From: Primulina eburnea
Lineage: Eukaryota > Streptophyta > Magnoliopsida > Lamiales > Gesneriaceae
DNA: 64,000 nucleotides
Direction of reading: 5' to 3'
Assembly (NCBI RefSeq): GCF_022965805.1
Contig: NC_133101.1
Location: forward strand, 14,727,054 to 14,791,053
This document shows positions 57,255 through 64,000 of this stretch, one piece after another; the stretch's first letter is position 1, and every line of letters starts with the position of its first letter. The position numbers and the translations under genes were made by a program. The notes under the pieces were generated by a model, which saw nothing but the letters and a program-made list of their open reading frames with translations, was not told where the DNA came from and searched no databases.

Positions 57255-60200
57255 GAAATTTACAATATTAGTGAAATATGATAAGGAACGCATTTTTTTT
57301 AAACAGGAGCAGAGCCGCAAGAAGCAAACGACTTTATGAGGTTCGTGATTATTAGCACTTGCAATCTAAATTGCTTCTCATTTAGTTACTGACAAATTAA
57401 ACCGTATTCGTACAGTCTGTTGGGAATCTGAAATATATATATATATATGTTGTTTGATTAATGGACCTGCTTTTTTCATGCCTTTGGTGATAATATTTAC
57501 TTGATCTTTTGTTTACTGCATTTTATCCCCAAATCCCATGTTATAAAATGTTTTTTTTTTTTTCCTTCAGGGAGGAGAATGAGAAATCGCAGAAGATATG
57601 GCTTTCTTTTGTGTTTTTAATTCTTTTTCTTTGAGGTTAGTTCTAGGTTTAAGACCACGTGGCATGAGGAAGATTTCGTGGCACGTATGTTTATATGGTT
57701 CTCAATTCATCGTTGCCCCCTGATTCTTAATTTTAAAATTATAGAATTTTATTGAGCTAATAATTTGAATATTTTGTTTTTTTTTCCATAGTTTTCGTAT
57801 GCATTAGATATGATATTTTTAAATAGAATCAAATGGAACTAATATATAACTCTGGCTAGTAATTTTTTTGCTAATCATTTGACACATTTAAATTTGTATA
57901 CAGATTACAAAATATTTAAACTAATTCAGCTTTAAAAAAAATACTTATATTTGCACGCAATAGTTCAAATAATTTATGAGTTTTTCCGTATAGATTTTCT
58001 TTATATTGTATATATCAGACCTTAATTGGGCTGTTATTTTAGCTTGATCCACGAAGCTTTTAATAAATATATGGACAAGCATGACAATTGTATTCCCTCA
58101 AATGGGAAAAAAAAAACATGTATTTAAAGTTTTGCCACCTAAAATACACTAAGTAGCATCTTTAACAAAAATTTTGGGTCGGTCCACAACTGCCTTTCAA
58201 TAGCAGAAACTGCACTTCTACAAATTAGTTTGTGCCTTTCGGTATACCGTTGGAAATTCATGGTAATACTAGTGGCAGATTCATTTAAAATCATTGTGTC
58301 TTACAGCTAGAGCAGATGAGATGGTGAATGTTTGCTCACAATTCACATATTTTTTAGAGTCAAACAAGAAATATATTCGTGCAGAGAATTTACAACCAAA
58401 AATAATATGAATCAATTCAGAATATCTAGCTAAACATCAGTTTACCTTCAAGTTCGAACCCACAACGTTTCCAAGGAAAATGGCCTTTGGTTCCTAGTTT
58501 GAGCCGCTGCAGTTCCTAAGGGAGATGCATGTATAAAAAAATTTCAGCCATTTCTCAGACATAAGTAATAATACATTCTAAACAAAAATCTTGGCTATTT
58601 CTCAAGAAAGCCAAGGGATTTTTGCTGGAAACTGTTTGGATTCATCAAGGGATTTTGTTGTTTTGTGTGAATGAAACTTTGGAGTATATATTCTGAATAT
58701 AAGTAATTTGAATGAAACTCACTCATTATAAACAATCACAGACAACACAAAATCCATTTACTTGGGGAAAAAAAATATTTATCTCAATTTTCATTTATTT
58801 TATAAGAAACTTTTATACATATATTTTTCATTTTCACAATATGGCTAATATATCTAGGTTCTTTATGGACTCGATACACCTTATGTGCATGTAGGCCACC
58901 CCATATTGCAAAAACATGCATTGTATATCAACAAAACTAGTAAGTTCGATTTCCAAGTAATTAATAAAAACCAAAAGCCAGATAATCTTGAATGGGGAAG
59001 TCTCAGTGATCGCGTGGGATATTTAATTAGTTCAAGTGAATCCTCACTCCGATAGTATGATTCCTCATATTCTTCCACCCTGTATGTCGGCCTTCTCTTT
59101 CCACAACCCAACATAGTAATCCATATACTGGACAAAGAACCCATGTACTATATTAAATATAGTGTGATCCATTACAGCTGGACTATGTTAGTATGATATA
59201 AACAAATACTAAAACTTCGAGGCAGTTTCCATTCAGTATACTTTTTGCTTTAAGAAGCTCTACTTTCATTAGCTTCTGATTTTCCGGCCGCCTTGTTCCC
59301 CGCTGCTCCGCCGTGCCTGGATTTCTGTCATCATCTTGTGGGTTAGGTTTTCCATTTTTAGCAAGTTTTTTTTTCTGGAATATCAGTTTCAAGATTTTTT
59401 GGGACATGAGAGTGTACAGTGACCTTCAATGTTTAATGGGCTCGCTCTTTTTTGGAAGGTTTGACAACTGAAGAAAATTTGTTCAAAATATTTTCTTGAC
59501 ATATATGCCCACCGATATCCCGGAAAGTCACCGTACTTACAGTTTTTTTTTTTGGCAAGAAACTGCCCAGTTTCCCATTTCAGAAAATTAAAATCTGGCG
59601 TTAATCGGCTTGGAATTTAGAAAAACTTTGTGTACAAAAATTATAGATCGGGGAGAGACAACCCGACGGTGAAGATTTCATCCGCGCGTGACATCCAGAG
59701 CGGCCACAAGCTCCGCCGCACCGAGCCGGGTACGACATGGAGGGTCGATTCTTACTGTCTGCACTTTTGGGCCCTGAAGTCAATCTTAAAAAATTTCTAC
59801 ACAAGAATGGATTTTGAACTGTTTACTTCGAATCTGTCCCGCTGGCCTCCGTAGTTCTTGACTGTGTCCTGCGTTTGAACTAAATTCTCTGATAAGAGTC
59901 GCAGGATTGGGCTTTCCACTCTTTGGAAGTTGTAAGATACGAATTTATTTCATTTTCAAACATAAAAAAATTCTAATTTATTTAGTAGTTGGTCTATTGA
60001 TCTTATATTTTTTTAATTAATATTTTTTCAAATAAAGCTTTTTTGAAAAAAGAGTTAAAATCGACTTCAATTTTATGTTTAACTATGATATTTTTAATTT
60101 TGTTTAAATTCTTCAGAAAAAATCAAATAAGAATCACTTGCCCTTATATGTAACATGAAAAAAAAAAAGACGAGGACGAAATGTCTATATATAAATAATG

Positions 60201-61335
60201 TGTTGTTTGACTACCAATAATAAGATACTAGTATAATGATGTATGTGTTGCGTATTTATACAATCCGTTCTTTTAATGTAAACAAAATTAAAAAATAAAT
60301 AGTAAATTTAAAAAATGCAAAAAATGTAGAAATTTTCGTAAACAAATAGTCACCAAAACGTAATATATACGTCAATTTTACAAAAGTGCGTGACATTTTC
60401 ATAAATAAAAAATATATTAAATGACATAAATGAATGTCATTTTGGTAAATAAGAAACATCTTACGACAAAAAAAAAATCTAAAATAACTCATTTACCTAA
60501 TAAATTTAATTAAGTTAGAATAAAATCGTAATTTTATTTCAAGTTTCACCAAGTAATCGCAAAAACATTAATTAAAGGATATCTACTATAATAATATAGT
60601 AAGATTAGATACGAAAGATGATGACCTATAAATAACCCTCTCTAAGGCCACTTCGTAAAACCACCTTGGTGAGGAAAAATGGTGTGTGGGATATTAATTT
60701 TATTTATTATTTTAGGATTTAAATTATTCTCAAAACACATTTCAAGGAATTAAATGTATCTAACTTTTTCATCATGTTCGAAAAAAAATATGATTTTGTA
60801 GAAATGGTTAAATTTATAAATTATAAAAAAGTAGAGAAAAATCAAAAGTAAGTAATGTTTGAAAACTGATAGTTTTTGATAAACAAATGATTCTAGTATT
60901 AATTTTCACCAAAACACAAAGAGTAGGTCTCTTGTGAGACAGATCACGAATCTTTATCTGTAAGACGGGTCAACCCTACCGATATTCACAATAAAAAAAT
61001 AATATTCTTAACTTAAAAAGTAATACTTTTTCGTGGATGACCCAAATAAGATATTCGACCCACGAAATTGATTCGTGAGACCGTTTCACAAGAGTTTTTG
61101 TGAAACACAAAGCAAATGAAATTTTCATATCTATGTCGGCTGTAAAATATTTCTGAACGTTAACAATATTACAAGAGAAAGAGAAGAACAAATAAAAAAA
61201 TATATAACACAAAAGGTTCACTCAAACACTGAATAAAACTTGCCCCAAACCAAATCCCTCGAATGAAAAAATATTAAGTGGAACATCACAAATGATATAA
61301 ATTGTTAATTTCCATTTTTCTTCTTGGACTTCACA
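57255..61335. other. AT-rich intergenic region
   Basis: No confident gene. Minus-strand frames at 58881-59144 (contains CGKRRPTYRVEEYEESYYR, unusually coding-like) and 59183-59407 (charged, QDDDRNPGTAEQRG) might be exons of an unrecognised gene. A locally GC-richer patch lies at 59640-59860. The 182-bp element copy 2 is at 60921-61102. The end of the region is the 3' flank of the IQD gene. Confidence 0.45.
60921..61102. mobile_element. 182-bp non-autonomous element, copy 2
   Basis: Same family and exactly the same length as 55654-55835, in reverse orientation, flanked by AAACACAAA on both sides (60912-60920 and 61103-61111). Confidence 0.8.
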
Positions 61336-63616
61336 TTAATTGGCCACTCCACTCACAGAAATGGAGCTAGTGTCGACCTTCGGGGGGCCAGAATGCCGCC
61401 TGGCTCGGTCAGGTGAAGGTGGAAATGGGAGTCGTTTCTTGATAGATCCCTTCTCTGGACTACTATTACCATTTTCCATTCCTAATGGACTCGGCAACTT
61501 GGACTTTGCCTTCGCCGAATGAGTGGATGCCATGTAACTCGGGACTGGCATCGAGCTTCCCAAGCTTTCATCGTCTCGTACTGATGAACCAGTAATACTA
61601 TGCCTCCTATTACGCTCGGATTGCAAGCTAAGAATGCTTCTTGAATCATCTTCTTGACTTAAAGCAATCCCTCTTGGGCTTGTGGGTTTCAATTTTCTTG
61701 CTGCCACCGAAGATGTAGCTGCCTTTGGAGGAGTGGGAGTTCCAGGTGACTGGTAGCTAGATGGGGGCTTTTGGTAAATTGGTGAAGATGGATTTTCAGA
61801 GTTTAGTAGGTGACGCGCAAAATATTTTGTTATTTCTCCTTGACTAGTTCGTGGGATAGCACTATTTGTCGATATGGAATCACTGTTAATATCTTTCTCT
61901 GTTGAACTTTGAGTTTCCCATGGCCGAGCAGCCATCCATCTTTCTAACCAGCTCCAACCCCAGTGAGGATTAGTTGGGTCCATGAAAAGTAAATTTGAAG
62001 ATCTTGCTGACTTCTTCCACATATGCTGCTCAGTTCACATGTTGACGAGTACACAGAATAGTAAAATTTCTGATGCCATCAAACATTTACAGAAGTGTAT
62101 ACTTCCATTTGAACGTTTCAAATGCATTATTTATAGTTTTTTCTTCACCTAGAAAAGGGTGTAGCTACGGGATTAGTTATACATGATCCTGGTGAAATTT
62201 TTTTATTCACAGCTCTTCAACTTTTCTCTTAATTCGTGACCTACTCATTTGTAAAAAAAAAGTGTGGTACTATGTTTAAGACAATGTCTAAAACAAAGTA
62301 GGTCAAATAAACACATACACCAAAGCACAGGACACTGTATAAAATTGAATAGGTCATATATCAAAATCTTTGTCAAAGAAAAGGTTAAATTCCTGAAGTT
62401 ACGCATCGCGGGTGGATGGAGATAAAAGTGAGTACCTGATCATGAGTGTACGAATAAGCCAATGCTCTTTCTCGCCTCATAGCAGCTTCGTACTTGTGGA
62501 GCAAGCTTGCCTCAATTTGTTCTTTTGACTGTAGACTATGGTCCCATTCCTCTCCCATCTGTAGAAGCATCAATAAGTACGAAGCAAAACTATGATCGAC
62601 ACACCAAAGTTTTACATCATAATCGAATTGAGGTCAAGTTAAATTCTAGAATTCCTCATGAACACCGCCTAACCCCAAGCTAAATAAAATTACAAGCATG
62701 AGAGGAAACACTCTTAAATACAAATGTTGAAAATAATATTAGTAAAATAAACTAACTTTCAGGCTCTCCAGTTCTTTAGCACGTTTCTGCAGGAGCTGTC
62801 TCTGCAGTGCCCGATTCTCTTCTAACATCCTGATCCGTCTTGATTGAATCTGAGATTGCACACGAGAAAGAGCTTGCATGCATTTCAGAGTGTTTGCTGT
62901 TTGACGATTCACAATCGGCCCATCAACAAGTGATTTCAGTCTGACTAGTCCTCTTAGAGCTCGCAATGCTCTCCTCGCCTAAATGTTAGCAACACCATAA
63001 AAAAACTTGATTCTAGCATCACCTAATTTAATAATTTTTCAATACGGAAATAAAGCAACACCAAATTTTATAATTCAAGATTCTACAGCAAATATGTTGC
63101 ATCCCTTCTATATTATCAAACCAAACCTGGTAACCACGGAATGCTGTCTGAATTCTGATTGCCGCCACTTCCTCTTTGGATTTTCCGGCGAATCTAGCCA
63201 CAGAACAAGGTTGAGATATCTCAGGAGTTACTGGTGTGGCAGCTACATCCTCGTCATGGGCTGCTGCGTTAACAACTGCTACAGCATAAGCATGTTTTGT
63301 AGGTTCATCCTCTAACTCCGCCAACTTCACATATTCTAATGGTGGAAAAGGATGAGGATAAGATACTTCAACAGTCCCTGGATTTTGAGAATCTGAAACT
63401 GATGGCTTTTCTTTCCTAAACCATTTCTTCTTTGATTTATTCGCTCTCTGAATTAAAACCATAATAAAAATCAATAGAGTTGCCATTTATAAACCAGTCA
63501 TCATAATATTAGCCAATCCAATTTGTTTTGAAATTAGGAACCTCAGCTTTTTTTCCTTCTGAATCTGGGCTGAGAACCTTCTTTACCGATGAAAACCAAC
63601 TTTTCTTGCTTCCCAT
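61336..63616 (-). CDS. IQD: IQ67-domain (IQD) calmodulin-binding protein, 476 aa, 5 exons
   Basis: Plant-specific scaffold that binds calmodulin through IQ motifs and usually associates with microtubules or the nucleus. Exons: 63542-63616, 63127-63447, 62757-62978, 62436-62558, 61336-62025; all introns GT-AG and phase 0. Residues 1-25 (MGSKKSWFSSVKKVL) are the conserved IQD start. The IQ67 domain spans about 118-190 with AAIRIQTAFRGYQ across the exon 2/3 junction, then ARRALRALRGLVRLKSLVDG and CMQALSRVQSQIQSRR. The phase-0 intron inside the first IQ motif is characteristic of the family. The C-terminal half is Ser/Pro-rich and basic, ending SISVSGVAN. The reading frame is intact, unlike most others in the window. 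Confidence 0.93.
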
Positions 63617-64000
63617 CTTTTTATCATTACTCAAGCACTACACTGCAAACGGAACAAACAAACATACTAAAAAGCTTTCAAACATCCCAAGTAGATCCAG
63701 CAGGACTAGCAGTAAAACCGCTCCCTCCACAATTTTTTAGTCAGGTAAGATTTGCTCCAAGGACTGTATAACCGAATTTCAAATAACCAGCAGAGGAACC
63801 AAAACTTTGCACTAGAAATTATTCCAAGATTTGATACTTCCCAATCAGATTCAATCGTGTCTGAATGTTAATTCACGACCAATAGAATCTATACTCGACT
63901 AACAGAACAAACAAACTAAAAGACAAATTATTCCAAGATTTCATACTTGGCAGACAGATTCAGCCAGGCTAGCAAAGCCAATAGCCTACTCCATTAAATT
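63617..64000 (-). promoter_or_regulatory. 5' UTR and upstream region of the IQD gene
   Basis: On the minus strand a good acceptor (TTTGCAG, cut at 63643) lies 26 bases before the ATG, suggesting an intron in the 5' UTR; its donor is not clear. A ~25-bp direct repeat (ATTATTCCAAGATTT, at about 63818 and 63927) lies upstream. Promoter not identified. Confidence 0.4.

Noticed and set aside
59640..59860. GC-richer patch considered as rRNA or an organelle insert
   Set aside because: It does not match any rRNA or organelle gene segment I can recognise.
1..64000. tRNA, rRNA or snRNA genes
   Set aside because: The only tRNA-related sequences noticed are the short primer binding sites of the retrotransposons. 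A tRNAscan run would settle this.

Overview
This is plant nuclear DNA. It holds GT-AG spliced genes with short introns, an IQ67-domain (IQD) gene, a plant TFIIIC90-like WD-repeat/zinc-finger gene, and abundant LTR retrotransposons of the Tekay (chromovirus), Tat and Copia/Sirevirus-like lineages, plus several MITEs. The third ORF of the Copia element and the style of the elements recall Lamiales genomes such as Gesneriaceae. That placement is from memory and is weak.

Layout. 1-29404 is a nest of three LTR retrotransposons. The host is a plus-strand Tekay-like element (A) whose 5' LTR is cut by the window edge. A 11.1 kb Copia element (B, minus strand, 3123-14221, 5-bp target duplication GAGTG) sits in its reverse transcriptase. 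A second Tekay-like element (C, minus strand, 15153-25412, duplication GGTGG) sits in its integrase. Removing both insertions restores one reading frame through A. Both Tekay copies carry a 175-176 bp GT-AG intron-like segment exactly between gag and pol. Element B carries an 870-codon third ORF of unknown function and a small antisense gene with its own TATA box and poly(A) signal.

29405-31795 is intergenic and contains a hAT-like MITE. 31796-37622 (minus) is a 15-exon TFIIIC90-like gene with three small frameshifts. 37623-41899 is intergenic with a large field of direct and inverted GCGACGGTTTT repeats. 41900-52464 is a complete Tat-lineage Ty3/Gypsy element (D, duplication CATAC). Behind its pol genes it has a 21-copy 58-bp hairpin minisatellite, a spliced antisense gene of the putative gypsy-type transposase family, and a GC-rich array.

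53178-56962 is a long imperfect palindrome. Each arm starts a small spliced gene reading outward (78 aa to the left, 96 aa to the right). The two genes share promoter region, exon 1 and exon 2, but the homology stops exactly at the exon 3 splice acceptor, so two different hydrophobic C-termini are joined to one arginine-rich N-terminus. This is the best candidate here for something undescribed. 57255-61335 is AT-rich with no confident gene. 61336-63616 (minus) is a complete five-exon IQD gene.

Most transposon reading frames are broken by point stops and 1-bp indels, so the nest looks inactive as sequenced. Several indels, including those in the TFIIIC gene, lie in homopolymers or dinucleotide runs, and assembly error cannot be excluded.
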